Origin: Planctomycetota bacterium | GTDB lineage: Bacteria; Planctomycetota; Phycisphaerae; Phycisphaerales; Phycisphaeraceae | Length of the DNA stretch: 47,554 nt | Assembly: GCA_026386955.1 (NCBI GenBank) | Contig: JAPLMQ010000220.1 | Location: 1 to 47,554, forward strand | Direction of reading: 5' to 3' | Shown here: piece after piece, positions 24,686-33,497 of the stretch | How the letters are laid out: the number at the start of each line of letters is the position of its first letter | How positions within the stretch are numbered: position 1 is the stretch's first letter | The notes under the pieces: generated by a model | Seen by the model: the letters and a program-made list of their open reading frames with translations, nothing else | Told to the model about the DNA's origin: nothing | Database searches by the model: none | Position numbers and translations under genes: made by a program

Positions 24686-25402
24686 TCAGTCCCGCCCCCT
24701 CGAGACAAGCGGCGCCGCCCGAACAAACTCATTGGCCACGGATTCCTCCAGCATCCACCTGCCCATCGCCGCATAGGAGACCGGCAGCCACGAGTTCCGT
24801 GCGCCTGGCCAGTCGGCGGAGGCGACGGGATGCTCGTCGCTGCCTCGGGAGTTGACCGCGGCCCGAACGAGCGTCCAGCGAAGCGATGCAAAGACGCCCG
24901 CACCCAGGGCATCGACGACAGCCTGCTGTTCCGCGGCTCCACGCCCTATGTTGCCCGGCATCCACGAGAAGAATCGCATGAGCCGGCTTGCCGACATCCC
25001 CGGCAAGGAGGCAAGCAGTGTGTTGACCAATACGATGCGGTCGACTCCTGCGGCCAACATGGATTCCCTGACGGTGGCCATGTTCACGGAGAGCAGCGCG
25101 GGGCGATCATGCGTAGTCGCCGTCACTCCGAGGGCAGTGAGCACTGCGTCTGCCCCGGAGAATGCCTCCGCGAGGGAAGCTCCATCAGCCAGAGACTCGA
25201 CCACGACCACACGCGAGCGGCCCGGCAGATCGGTGATGCGACCCGGCCGCGAGCGGACGATGGCGGTGAAACCTATTCCCTCGGCGCGGCAGACGCCGAG
25301 AATGCCTTGGCCGAGGCCACCTGCGGCCCCGACGACGGCCACATGCCGAGGCAGAGGCCGGGATGGGTTGGTTGCAGCGGTTGCAGTCATGGTTGACGCC
25401 AT
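24686..25402 (-). CDS. NAD(P)-binding Rossmann protein (NmrA/atypical SDR-like)
   Basis: The 238-residue protein has a nucleotide-binding loop VAVVGAAGGLGQG (Gly25, Gly28, Gly31) after the first beta strand, then FSGADAVLTALGVTA and VDRIVLVNTLLAS. This is the order seen in NmrA-like or atypical short-chain dehydrogenases. LRWTLVRAAV matches the WTIVRP-type motif of that group. A classical YxxxK catalytic pair is not evident, so it may be a redox sensor or an epimerase-like enzyme. ATG 25402 begins 2 bp after the stop of the small membrane protein upstream, so the two are surely one transcription unit. Confidence 0.75.
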   Translation of the reverse strand: MASTMTATAATNPSRPLPRHVAVVGAAGGLGQGILGVCRAEGIGFTAIVRSRPGRITDLPGRSRVVVVESLADGASLAEAFSGADAVLTALGVTATTHDRPALLSVNMATVRESMLAAGVDRIVLVNTLLASLPGMSASRLMRFFSWMPGNIGRGAAEQQAVVDALGAGVFASLRWTLVRAAVNSRGSDEHPVASADWPGARNSWLPVSYAAMGRWMLEESVANEFVRAAPLVSRGRD

Positions 25403-25404
25403 GG

Positions 25405-25806
25405 TCAGGCGGCAGGCGCAGGCCTTCGAACAACAATCAGCGCGGCCAAGTATGCGGCGGCGACGACATCGTAGGAAAGGCACCAACCCGGCCACCACAC
25501 CGGAACGCCGGGGTTCGCGATCACGGCATGGTGAAAGAAGTCGAACACGCCGTGAAGCGCCAAGCCGGCGACCACGAGCCACGGAGTCTTCCGGAACCCG
25601 ATCACGGCCATCGCCACAAACAAGAGCGCGGGAATGACCTCGGCGACAAGGGAACCTGTGGACTCGGCCATCACCGCAAACAGGAGATACAAGGCGGCGA
25701 TGACGATCAACACGACCGGGTAGAAGCCTCGTTCCTTGTCGAAGCCGACCGCGGTGGCGAACAATCCAATCGCAACTGCAGCGGTGATTCCAATGGCGTA
25801 TTCCAT
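25405..25806 (-). CDS. Small four-helix membrane protein (DUF6010-like)
   Basis: The 133-residue protein has four hydrophobic helices (IGITAAVAIGLFATAVGF, FYPVVLIVIAALYLLF, LLFVAMAVIGF, YDVVAAAYLAALIVV). A conserved-looking polar segment ALHGVFDFFHHAVI holds three His and one Asp, and is followed by GVPVWWPGWCLSYD. The FDxxHH-type motif resembles the DUF6010 family, an assignment from memory with moderate certainty. It probably sits in the inner membrane and is co-transcribed with the Rossmann protein immediately downstream. Function is unknown. Confidence 0.65.
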   Translation of the reverse strand: MEYAIGITAAVAIGLFATAVGFDKERGFYPVVLIVIAALYLLFAVMAESTGSLVAEVIPALLFVAMAVIGFRKTPWLVVAGLALHGVFDFFHHAVIANPGVPVWWPGWCLSYDVVAAAYLAALIVVRRPAPAA

Positions 25807-25865
25807 GCTGTTTCTTGCAGGTGTGGTGCCTGTGCCGCCTGACGTGAAAGGCTCAGTTGCCGGCC

Positions 25866-26660
25866 TTACCCCACCGGATTCGTCAACTTCCCGATCTTGT
25901 CCAAGTCGATCGTCACCTCATCCCCCGGCGTGAGATAAACCGGCGGCTTGCGGGCCGCGCCCACGCCCTGGGGCGTCCCGGTCAAAATCACCGTGCCGGG
26001 CAGCAGCGTGGTGTCCTGGCTGAGGAAGGCGATGAGCTGCGCGACGGTGAAGATCATGTCGCCGGTGGTGTGGTCCTGCATCACCTGCCCGTTGAGGATG
26101 GTGCGCAGGCGGATGGTCTGCGGGTCGGGGATCTCGTCGGCGGTGACCAGCGCGGGGCCGAGCGGGCAGAAGGTGTCGAAGCCTTTGCCGCGGACCCACT
26201 GGCCGCCCCCGCCGTGCTTCTGCCACATGCGGGCGGAGACGTCGTTCGCGGCCGTGTAGCCGAAGACGTAGTCGAGCGCCTTGGCCTCGGGCACGTCGCG
26301 GGCCGGCTTGCCGATGACGACCGCGAGTTCGCATTCGTAGTCGACCTCCGGCCCCTTCCTGCAACACGCGGGGATCTTGATCGTGTCGCCCGGGTTGATC
26401 TGGGCGCTGGTGGGCTTCATGAAGACGATCGGCATCTCGGGGACCGCCACGCCCGATTCCTTGGCGTGCTCGCGGTAGTTCGCGCCGATACAGAAGATGT
26501 TCGTGGCCGCGAGCGGGGCGAGCAGCTTGGCGACCTTGGCGGTCTTGCCCGTGGGCTCGAGCTTGCCGAAGAGTTCGCCTTTCAGCAGCTCTGCCAAACC
26601 CCCGCGGTCGATGCCCAGTTGCGTCTGCCCTTTGTCGTCGAGGAAGCGGATGATGCGCAT
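25866..26660 (-). CDS. Fumarylacetoacetate hydrolase family protein
   Basis: This 264-residue protein matches the FAH superfamily of metal-dependent C-C hydrolases, isomerases and decarboxylases. IFCIGANYREHAKESG and PIVFMKPTSAQINPGDTI are followed by the metal motif VDYECELAVVIG (Glu and Asp ligands). GYTAANDVSAR and the typical GTVILTGTPQGVG follow. It likely acts in the cytoplasm on a 2-oxo acid such as an acylpyruvate or an aromatic degradation intermediate. ATG 26660 (MRIIRFLDD) is the family-typical start, while the frame open to 27260 is antisense to accD. It is divergent from accD with 178 bp between starts. Confidence 0.9.
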   Translation of the reverse strand: MRIIRFLDDKGQTQLGIDRGGLAELLKGELFGKLEPTGKTAKVAKLLAPLAATNIFCIGANYREHAKESGVAVPEMPIVFMKPTSAQINPGDTIKIPACCRKGPEVDYECELAVVIGKPARDVPEAKALDYVFGYTAANDVSARMWQKHGGGGQWVRGKGFDTFCPLGPALVTADEIPDPQTIRLRTILNGQVMQDHTTGDMIFTVAQLIAFLSQDTTLLPGTVILTGTPQGVGAARKPPVYLTPGDEVTIDLDKIGKLTNPVG

Positions 26661-26688
26661 GAAGCCGGTCTCCTGGGGGCTGCAGCCC

Positions 26689-26715
26689 TTGAGGGGCCGT
26701 GCCCGATGATATAAT
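26689..26715 (+). promoter_or_regulatory. Probable promoter of accD
   Basis: TTGAGG (26689-26694) and a perfect TATAAT (26710-26715) are separated by 15 bp, slightly short for a sigma-70 promoter. The pair lies about 124 bp before the accD start in the divergent gap. Confidence 0.4.
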
Positions 26716-26838
26716 CCAACGCACTTTAACCGGGCCTCTGCACGACACAAGGCACGGCACAAGAGCGGCGGCGCCCCGTCGAATCCCCGGCCCCCGGGCC
26801 TCCCCCGGCCCGATCGAACCCTCCGGAAGGTCACGCGT

Positions 26839-27834
26839 TTGGCGAAATCCCCGGCATCCCCCGACCCCGCCCCCGACGCATCTGCCACCCCGGGCGTTTC
26901 CGGCACCCCCGGAACTACCGGAACCGCCGGACTCGCCGGCAGCGCCGCCGAGCCCGAATCCGGGCCGCCCATCGCCGACGCCCCCGCCCCGCGCCCGGAC
27001 GGGCCGCGGTCGTGGCAGGACGTGGTCGACGTCAACAAGAAGACCGACGTGCCCGAGGGGCTCTGGCTCCGCTGCCCCGAGTGCGAGACGATGCTTTTCC
27101 GCAAGAACGTCGAGGCCAACCTCCACGTCTGCACCAAGTGCGAGGCCCACTTCCGCATCAGCGCCGACGAGCGGGCCACCCAGCTCTGCGACCCCGGCAG
27201 CTTCGAGCCGCTGTGGGAGAACGTCGCCCCGCTCGACGCCCTGGCCTTCTCCGACGTCAAGCCCTACAAGGACCGCCTCAAGTCCGAGCAGCGCAAGACC
27301 GGCCACCGCGACGCCATGCTCTGCGGCAAGGGCTTCATCAAGGGGCGCGGCGTGGTGCTGGGCTGCATGGACGGCCGCTTCATGATGGGCTCGATGGGCT
27401 GCGTGGTGGGCGAGAAGCTCACCCGCGCCGTGGAGCTGGCGACCAAGGCCAGCCGCCCGCTGGTGGTCGTGAGCTGCTCGGGCGGGGCCCGCATGCAGGA
27501 AGGGGCGATGAGCCTGATGATGCTCGCGAAGGTCTCGGCGGCGCTGGCGCGCTTCGCCGCGGCGGGCGGGCTCTACGTCAGCGTGCTCTCCGACCCCACG
27601 ACGGGCGGGGTGACCGCGAGCTTCGCGATGCTGGGCGACGTGATCCTCGCCGAGCCGCGGGCGCTGATCTGCTTCGCCGGCCCGCGCGTCATCGCCAACA
27701 CCGTCCGCCAGGAGTTGCCCAAGGGGTTCCAGACCTCGGAGTTCCTGCTCGCCAAGGGGTTCGTCGACCGCGTGGTGCACCGCCGCGACCTGCGCAGCGA
27801 GATCAGCCGCATCATCGACTTCGCGGGCAAGTGA
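26839..27834 (+). CDS. accD: Acetyl-CoA carboxylase carboxyltransferase subunit beta
   Basis: The 331-residue protein has a Pro/Ala/Gly-rich N-terminal extension of about 70 residues, then the AccD zinc finger (Cys79, Cys82, Cys98, Cys101; CPEC and CTKC), then the crotonase-like carboxyltransferase fold. VSCSGGARMQEGAMSLMM and VLSDPTTGGVTASFAMLGD are diagnostic of the acetyl-CoA side of the active site. With AccA it transfers carboxyl from biotin to acetyl-CoA to make malonyl-CoA for fatty acids. The start appears to be TTG 26839, preceded by GGAAGG. The extension before the zinc finger is longer than usual. accA is not in the window. Confidence 0.95.
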   Translation: MAKSPASPDPAPDASATPGVSGTPGTTGTAGLAGSAAEPESGPPIADAPAPRPDGPRSWQDVVDVNKKTDVPEGLWLRCPECETMLFRKNVEANLHVCTKCEAHFRISADERATQLCDPGSFEPLWENVAPLDALAFSDVKPYKDRLKSEQRKTGHRDAMLCGKGFIKGRGVVLGCMDGRFMMGSMGCVVGEKLTRAVELATKASRPLVVVSCSGGARMQEGAMSLMMLAKVSAALARFAAAGGLYVSVLSDPTTGGVTASFAMLGDVILAEPRALICFAGPRVIANTVRQELPKGFQTSEFLLAKGFVDRVVHRRDLRSEISRIIDFAGK

Positions 27835-27884
27835 ACCCCAGGGGCGAAGTGAAGCCCAGGGAAGAAGTGAAACCCAGGGGCGAG
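27831..27884 (+). repeat. Three 18-bp tandem repeats over the accD stop codon
   Basis: Three 18-bp units begin at 27831, 27849 and 27867 and follow the pattern GTGAAnCCCAGGGGCGAA. The TGA of the first unit is the accD stop, and as the unit is six codons long the same in-frame TGA recurs in units two and three. Confidence 0.9.
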
Positions 27885-27898
27885 GATTTGTTTCAGGG

Positions 27899-29227
27899 AT
27901 GACGCCACCCCCGGCCCGATCAACATCAGCCTCCGCTTCGCCTCGCGCGATCCCCGCGCGGGCGTTGCCGTTCCTCCTCGTCGCGGCGATCGCGGCCTTG
28001 GCTTTCGCGCCGGTGTCCTTCGGCCCGACGGCTCTGGAGCCCTCGGCCGCGCTCGCCCAGGCGCAGACCGTCGCCCCCCCCGCCGCCGAGCCGGACCTGA
28101 CGACGTTCACCACGAAGTTCTACACGATCCACACCAACCTCAACCGCGAGGAGACGATCCCCTTCGGGCGGCACATGGACGCGGTCTACGCCGAGTACCA
28201 GAAGCGCTTCGCGGGCTTCCGCGCCGGCACGCCCGGGGCCATGTCGCTCTACCTCTTCCGCACGCAGGAGCAGTACGAAGCCTTCCTCATGCGCCACAAG
28301 ATCAACGGCGCCAACACGGGCGGCATGTTCTTCGTCCAGTCCCGCCTCCAGGGCCTCGCGACCTTCGTCCAGGGCAAGAGCATCAGCGCCACCTTCTCGG
28401 TCCTCCAGCACGAGGGCTTCCACCAGTTCGCCTTCCACCACATCGGCCCCGACCTGCCCAACTGGGTCAACGAGGGCATCGCCCAGTATTTCGAGGACTC
28501 GGTGCTCGTGGGCGACCAGATGTACCAGGGCCTCGCCAACGCCCGGCGTGTCGCGGCGGTGAAGGCCTCGATCGCGTCCCACTCGACGATCCCCTTCGAC
28601 AAGCTGCTGCCCATGTCGCAGGACCAGTGGCACAAGGCGGTGGTCGCCGGCTCGGACGAGGCGGCCCAGCTCTACGACCAGTCGTGGTCGATGGTCTACT
28701 TCCTGATCCACGCCGAGGAGGGGCGCTACCGCGCCGCCTTCGAGAACTACCTGCAGCTGGTGAGCAAGGGGAAGGACGGCGGGACGGCCTTCAAGGAGGC
28801 CTTCGGCGCGCCCGACACCGCCGGCTTCCGCCAGCGCTGGGAAGAGTATGCCCGCACGATCGAGCCCGACCCGGTGAACGTCGCCCTGGAGCGGATGGAG
28901 TTCCTGGGCGAGGCGATGCGCTTCCTCAAGAAGCGAGGCGAGGCGGTGCCCACCACGATGGATGCCCTGCGCTTCCGCCTCAAGGCCATCCGCTTCCAGG
29001 CCGTCAAGCGCGACCAGCACGGGCTGACCACGAAGGCCTCGGGCACCGAGGAATCGCTCTACCGCTACAACCGCTCCGACGGCGTGGAGGCGACCTTCAA
29101 GATGCTGCCCGCCGACGGGAAGGACCTGCTCCCGCGCATCACCGCCCCGGGCCTGCGTCCCGAGCCGACGCTGGTCTGGTGGCGCGACAGCCAGAACCAG
29201 CTCATGCAGGATTTGAGTTTTCGGTGA
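27899..29227 (+). CDS. Exported DUF1570 zinc peptidase-like protein
   Basis: This 442-residue protein has an N-terminal signal or anchor (ALPFLLVAAIAALAFAPV) followed by an Ala/Pro linker. The centre carries the metallopeptidase motif HEGFH (His171, Glu172, His175) in LQHEGFHQFAFHH, and a third ligand candidate Glu192 in NWVNEGIAQYFED. This order matches DUF1570/gluzincin-like (peptidase MA-like) proteins common in planctomycetes. It should bind one zinc and act outside the cytoplasm. The C-terminal about 170 residues are helical and then beta-rich without a recognised domain. It starts 65 bp after accD on the same strand. A peptidase role is inferred from the motif; no substrate is known. 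Confidence 0.8.
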   Translation: MTPPPARSTSASASPRAIPARALPFLLVAAIAALAFAPVSFGPTALEPSAALAQAQTVAPPAAEPDLTTFTTKFYTIHTNLNREETIPFGRHMDAVYAEYQKRFAGFRAGTPGAMSLYLFRTQEQYEAFLMRHKINGANTGGMFFVQSRLQGLATFVQGKSISATFSVLQHEGFHQFAFHHIGPDLPNWVNEGIAQYFEDSVLVGDQMYQGLANARRVAAVKASIASHSTIPFDKLLPMSQDQWHKAVVAGSDEAAQLYDQSWSMVYFLIHAEEGRYRAAFENYLQLVSKGKDGGTAFKEAFGAPDTAGFRQRWEEYARTIEPDPVNVALERMEFLGEAMRFLKKRGEAVPTTMDALRFRLKAIRFQAVKRDQHGLTTKASGTEESLYRYNRSDGVEATFKMLPADGKDLLPRITAPGLRPEPTLVWWRDSQNQLMQDLSFR

Positions 29228-29243
29228 GGCGCGAGGCGCCCAA

Positions 29244-29927
29244 TCACATCACCAACGAATCCAACGACCCCAACCCCAACGGCTCGCGCGTGAAGAAAGG
29301 CTCGGCGTACGTCGCCCCGATCCGGCTGCCCATGTAGCCGTTCATCTGCCGCAGCCACTGCACGACCTTCTTGTTCTGCGCCGGCACGACGAACTGCGAC
29401 TCGTAGGCCAGGATCGCCTGCTCCTTGCGGTCCATCTGCTCGCTGATGTCGACGCAGAAGCTCGGGTCGGCCACGTGCCTCAGATGCGTGCAGTAGTAGT
29501 AGATCATCCACTTGGGGTAGATCGGCGTGCCGGGGATGTTCGACTTGGTCAGCTTCGCGTCGAACCGCGCGTCCTCGACGATGCGCGTCGTGGCGAGGTG
29601 GTCGGGGTGGGCGTCCTCGAAATAGGGGAGGAAGACGATCGACGCCTGGTGCTCGCGGATGACCGCCGCCACCGCGTGCCGGGCCTCGAGGGTGTGTTGC
29701 ACCTCGCGGTTCTTGAGCCCCAGCAGTTTCCGCGGGACGCCCAGGATCTCCGCCGCCCGCGTCCATTCGCGCTGGCGGATCTCGGGCGAGCCGTGCGGCG
29801 TGGGCTCGCCATTGGTCATGTCGAGCAGCAGCACGCGGTGCCCCTGCCCCGCGAGGCGGATGATCGTCCCGCCCATCCCCAGTTCCTGATCGTCGGGGTG
29901 GGGCCCGACCACGAGAATGTTGGCCAT
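29244..29927 (-). CDS. PIG-L (LmbE-like) family deacetylase
   Basis: The 227-residue protein opens MANILVVGPHPDDQELGMGG, where His10, Asp12 and Asp13 form the zinc/catalytic motif PHPDD. The later DAHPDHLATTRI provides the third metal ligand. Family members remove N-acetyl groups from GlcNAc-containing substrates: GlcNAc-PI, mycothiol or bacillithiol precursors, or antibiotics. It closes a four-gene run, truA, glycosyltransferase, helical exported protein, deacetylase, starting 55 bp after the previous stop. A deacetylase acting on the product of the adjacent glycosyltransferase is plausible but unproven. Confidence 0.88.
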   Translation of the reverse strand: MANILVVGPHPDDQELGMGGTIIRLAGQGHRVLLLDMTNGEPTPHGSPEIRQREWTRAAEILGVPRKLLGLKNREVQHTLEARHAVAAVIREHQASIVFLPYFEDAHPDHLATTRIVEDARFDAKLTKSNIPGTPIYPKWMIYYYCTHLRHVADPSFCVDISEQMDRKEQAILAYESQFVVPAQNKKVVQWLRQMNGYMGSRIGATYAEPFFTREPLGLGSLDSLVM

Positions 29928-29982
29928 CGCGGAAACTCCTTGGGAGGCGGGCAGTCTACTCGGCTGGGGCGGGGGCGTGCGC

Positions 29983-32298
29983 TCATTCCTCCGCCAACAG
30001 CCGCCGCGCTGCGACGCCGGCGGCGTCGAGCAGTTCCTGCGGCGTGCCCCCGCGCGCGGGCATCTCGTTCAGGCACCGGCTCAGCACCGCCAAGTCGTTC
30101 TCGTGCTCGCCCCAGAACGAGCCGGGCGTCGGGCCGAAGAGCGATTGGCCCAGCGCCAGGGCGCCGTCGTCGGGCAGCTTCGCCAGCCGCGGGCCGAGCT
30201 GGATGTAGGCCTCGCCGGCCGCGACCAGCGCCACCGGCAGATCGGGCCGGTCGAGCTCCAGCGTGCCCAGCGACGAGGCGGGCAGGCCGACCACCGCGTC
30301 GACGATGCGGTCGCACGCGCGCAGGGCCCGGGCGACCCGCGGCGCGACCACGGCCGGGTCGAGCTCCACGGCGGCCCAGCGGTTGAGCGTCGCCAGCGCG
30401 GGCTCGGCGTCGCGCAGGGCCTCGAGGTTGCGGATCGTCAGCATCAGCCTCGCGAGCGTGGCCAACGTCTTCTGCGCGGCGGCGGGGTCCTGCCCGGTCG
30501 ACCACGCCTGGGCCCAAGCCGACCGCTGCTCGTCGATCACCTGCAGCAGGGCTTGGGCCCGCGCGCCGACGCAGGGCCAATCCGACTTCTGCGAGCGGTA
30601 CTCCTGCCCGCGCAGGGCCGCCTCGCCCGGCAGCGATGCGAAGCGGTCGACCTGACGCGCGAAGCGCTCGAGCAGCGCCGCCGCCTGCTGGTCGTTGTCG
30701 GTCAGCAGCTCCCCCGCCGCGGCCCGCAGCCTCGCACTCATCTCGCCCGGGGGCCGGCCGGACCACCGCCCCGCCTTGGCGACGCGGTCCGACAGCCGCG
30801 CGACGTTCTGCAGGCTCGCGCCCATCTTCCGCAGCGCCGCCAGCGGGGCCGTCGCCTCGGGCGTCGAGGCCGCTTGGGGCTGGATGCCCACCTGCCTCGC
30901 CGCGACGAGCAACGCCGCCCAGCGCTTCATGAACTCCAGGTCGAGCTTGGCGTAGACGGGGCGCATCTCGCCCACCGTGGCCGGGTCGACGTTCGACCGC
31001 TCGACCTGCGCCGCCGCGGCTGCGCCGACCCACTCCAGCACCGCCTCGCGCCCCGACGAGGCCGCGGGGTCGTCCGGCAAACTCGCCGCCGCGCCCACCG
31101 CCGCCTCCAGAGGCCCCGACTCGATGTGCCGTCGGCGCAGTTCACCCAACGCGCGGATCGCCGGCAGGAAGGCGAGCGTGTTCTCCACCCGCGTCGTCGC
31201 CTCGCGGCGCTTCCCGGGCTGGACGTACATCGCCAACCCGCGCGACAGCTCGCGCACCAGCGACGACCGCCTCGCCGCGCCGAACCACGGCGCCTCGTCG
31301 AGCGCCTCCGCCAGGTCGGCCACGCCTCCGAGCAATCGCAGGGCCGCCTCCAGCCGCGGGCGGAGATCGGAGAATTCCTTGGCCGCCCGGACCTTCGCCA
31401 GCATCTCCTCCGCCGCGAGCTTCAGGTCGGCGTCGGCGATCTTCGCGACGCGCGTGGTCACCGCGGCAAGTTGGGCCTCGAGCGCCGGCGCCGCGGCCGG
31501 CACGACAATTTCCGGGGCCGAGCCGGGGTTCGCCGCGAGCCACGTCGTCGCCGCGTCGGGGCGACCCAGCGCCTCGTAGATCGGCAGCAACAGCGACATC
31601 CGCTGCGCGAGCTGTCCGCGCACCTTCGCCGCGTCGGTCCAATCCAGATCCTGCTCCTCCGCCCCCGCGCCGAACTTGGCCAGGCTCTGCGTCGCCTGCC
31701 GCCAGCGGTCGACCTCGCCCTGCGACTTCTGGTCGGTCGTCGTCACCTGCGCCGCCTGCGGCACCTCCGCGAGGACCGCGTCGATCTCCTCGGCATGCCC
31801 CGCCAGCTTCAATCCGAGCAGGGCCGACGTCGCGGTGCGCTCGCTCCCGTCCTTCACCGCCGTCCGCAGCAGGTCTGCCGCGAGCAGTCGGACCTCGCGC
31901 GACGCCGCCCAGACCAGGGCCCGCATCTCCTCGCTCGGGCGACGGTCCGGGCCTCCCAAGCGATTCAACTCGCGCTCGACGCGCTCAAGCCGCTGGCGCA
32001 GGTAATCCGTAGGCAGCGTCGCCGCTTCGGGCGCGTCGAGGTTGAGCACCTGTGCGGATGCGGTCCCCTCGCCGGCGAGCAGCATCGCAACGAGTATCAG
32101 GGTCGAAAGGAATCCCTGAACAACCCTGCGCCCAAAGCCCACGGATCGTGACGGTATGCCGTCGCGTTCCGTGGGGTCCTGGACGTTGTTGGAACTCAAC
32201 CCCACCGAACACGCCGGAGTACCGTCGTGATCGATGGGCTTGTTTCGATTGTTCAGAGGGTTCATGTGGCGCCTGGACTTCGCGTTCACGTGGGTCAT
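29983..32298 (-). CDS. Large exported alpha-helical protein of unknown function; repeat inserted in its 5' end
   Basis: The 771-residue protein has a hydrophobic export signal at about residues 62-82 (VVQGFLSTLILVAMLLAGEG) followed by ASAQ. The rest is mostly helical and Ala/Arg/Leu-rich (DYLRQRLERVERELNRLGG, then many short helices) with no recognised domain. Its ATG at 32298 overlaps the stop of the upstream glycosyltransferase (ATGA), which supports this start and translational coupling. Between the start and the signal core lie about 45 codons made of the family A hairpin pair (32138-32238) read in frame. A GTG at 32142 inside the repeat could be an alternative start. The N-terminal leader is therefore unusually long. 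Role unknown; context suggests envelope glycan work. Confidence 0.7.
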   Translation of the reverse strand: MTHVNAKSRRHMNPLNNRNKPIDHDGTPACSVGLSSNNVQDPTERDGIPSRSVGFGRRVVQGFLSTLILVAMLLAGEGTASAQVLNLDAPEAATLPTDYLRQRLERVERELNRLGGPDRRPSEEMRALVWAASREVRLLAADLLRTAVKDGSERTATSALLGLKLAGHAEEIDAVLAEVPQAAQVTTTDQKSQGEVDRWRQATQSLAKFGAGAEEQDLDWTDAAKVRGQLAQRMSLLLPIYEALGRPDAATTWLAANPGSAPEIVVPAAAPALEAQLAAVTTRVAKIADADLKLAAEEMLAKVRAAKEFSDLRPRLEAALRLLGGVADLAEALDEAPWFGAARRSSLVRELSRGLAMYVQPGKRREATTRVENTLAFLPAIRALGELRRRHIESGPLEAAVGAAASLPDDPAASSGREAVLEWVGAAAAAQVERSNVDPATVGEMRPVYAKLDLEFMKRWAALLVAARQVGIQPQAASTPEATAPLAALRKMGASLQNVARLSDRVAKAGRWSGRPPGEMSARLRAAAGELLTDNDQQAAALLERFARQVDRFASLPGEAALRGQEYRSQKSDWPCVGARAQALLQVIDEQRSAWAQAWSTGQDPAAAQKTLATLARLMLTIRNLEALRDAEPALATLNRWAAVELDPAVVAPRVARALRACDRIVDAVVGLPASSLGTLELDRPDLPVALVAAGEAYIQLGPRLAKLPDDGALALGQSLFGPTPGSFWGEHENDLAVLSRCLNEMPARGGTPQELLDAAGVAARRLLAEE
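32138..32238. repeat. Paired hairpin repeat, family A copy 3, inside a coding sequence
   Basis: Two 38-nt hairpins (32138-32175 and 32201-32238) lie 25 bp apart, in reverse orientation relative to copy 2. The second has inner stem CACG/CGTG where copies 1 and 2 have CCCG/CGGG, a compensated change. The pair is read in frame within the first codons of the exported helical protein gene. Confidence 0.85.
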
Positions 32299-33464
32299 CG
32301 CCCTCCCCCCTTCCCCGCCAGCGCTTCCGTGTAGATCTCCTCCAGCCGCCGGATCATCGCCCGCACGTCGAACCGCTCGCGAGCATAAACCCGCCCCGCC
32401 TCCGACATCCGCTCGCGCTCCGCGGGATGCTCGAACATCCAGACCACCGCGTCGGCCAGCGCCTTTCGGTCCCCCACCGGCGCCAGCCGCCCGGTCTTCC
32501 CGTCGATGCAGATCTCGGGGATGCCCCCCGCCTCATAGCCCACGATCGCGCAGCCGCTGAGCAGCGCCTGCACCATCGTCCGCGGCTGCCCCTCCTGGTA
32601 CGAGGGCAGCACCTTCACGTCGATCGCCCGGAACATCGCAGCCACGCGCTCCGGCGGCACCAGCCCCGTCATCACCACGTTCGGGCCAAGCCCCTCCGCC
32701 TTCACGCGATCCTCCAATGCCTTCTTGTGCCACCCGCCGCCGACGATGAGCAGCCGCACGCCCGGCAGGCGCCTCGCCAGCTCCGGGAAGATGTCGAGCA
32801 TGTCGTCCTGCCCCTTGAGTTTGTCGAGCCGGGCGACGATCCCCACCACCGGCACATCGAGCGGAATCCCCAGCTCCCGGCGGATCTCCTCGCGCGTCAC
32901 GCCCGAGGTCTCGAAGCTCGAGATGTCCATCCCGCTGGGCACCACGTCGAACTGCGCCGGCTCGCCGATGCGGTTCTCGCGGAACGCGTCGCACATCGCC
33001 TGCGTCACGCCCAGCAGGCGGTGGCAGCGTTTGGCCGCCCAGCGCTCGGAGCGGACGTAGAGCCCGTGCACGAGGGCGAGCTGCCGCTCGTGGAACGGCA
33101 AGCCGTGGATCGTGTGGATCACCGCGGGGACGCGCTCGTCCCACGCGGCCGCGCGCCCGACGATCCCCGCCTTGGTCGAGTGCGTGTGCACCACCTCCGG
33201 CCGCCACTGGCGGATCAGCCGGCGCAGCTGTGCGTAGCAGACCACGTCCGTCGGCGGGAGGATCGGGCGCAGCATCGTCCTGACCTCGATCAGCTCCGCG
33301 CCGCTCTTGCGGGCCTCCTCCAGCAGCGAGCCCTCGGGGCCGTAGATCGGCCCGTAGACGAGGCCCACGCGGTGCCCCGCCTTCACCTGCGCGGCGCAGC
33401 TCATGATGGTGTTCTGCTGGGCCCCGCCCAGGATCAGCCGCGTGATGACGTGCAGGATGTCCAT
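32295..33464 (-). CDS. Glycosyltransferase family 4 (GT-B fold)
   Basis: The 389-residue protein starts MDILHVITRLILGGAQQNTI, the typical N-terminal glycine-rich loop of GT4 enzymes. It carries VVHTHSTKAGIVGR and the donor-binding half VVGIVARLDKLKGQDDML, then VLPSYQEGQPRTMVQALLSG and EAGGIPEICIDG, matching the E-x7-E region of the GT4 family. It likely transfers a sugar from a nucleotide donor to a lipid or glycan at the cytoplasmic membrane face. It starts 33 bp after truA and overlaps the next gene by 4 bp, so it belongs to the same operon. The N-terminal sequence is unlike BshA, so a bacillithiol role with the nearby deacetylase is not supported. Confidence 0.9.
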   Translation of the reverse strand: MDILHVITRLILGGAQQNTIMSCAAQVKAGHRVGLVYGPIYGPEGSLLEEARKSGAELIEVRTMLRPILPPTDVVCYAQLRRLIRQWRPEVVHTHSTKAGIVGRAAAWDERVPAVIHTIHGLPFHERQLALVHGLYVRSERWAAKRCHRLLGVTQAMCDAFRENRIGEPAQFDVVPSGMDISSFETSGVTREEIRRELGIPLDVPVVGIVARLDKLKGQDDMLDIFPELARRLPGVRLLIVGGGWHKKALEDRVKAEGLGPNVVMTGLVPPERVAAMFRAIDVKVLPSYQEGQPRTMVQALLSGCAIVGYEAGGIPEICIDGKTGRLAPVGDRKALADAVVWMFEHPAERERMSEAGRVYARERFDVRAMIRRLEEIYTEALAGKGGGR

Positions 33465-33497
33465 CGCGTGCAGAGCCCTTGTCTCATCGACCCCGCA

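Noticed and set aside
25918-28113. 731-codon minus-strand frame
   Set aside because: It covers accD and the FAH gene in the wrong frame and has no recognisable domain.
29917-32151. 744-codon plus-strand frame
   Set aside because: It is antisense to the exported helical protein gene, and its Arg/Gln/His-rich sequence is typical of a shadow.
29244-33464. Bacillithiol pathway (bshA plus bshB1)
   Set aside because: The PIG-L protein fits loosely but the glycosyltransferase lacks BshA-type N-terminal sequence and no bshC is present.
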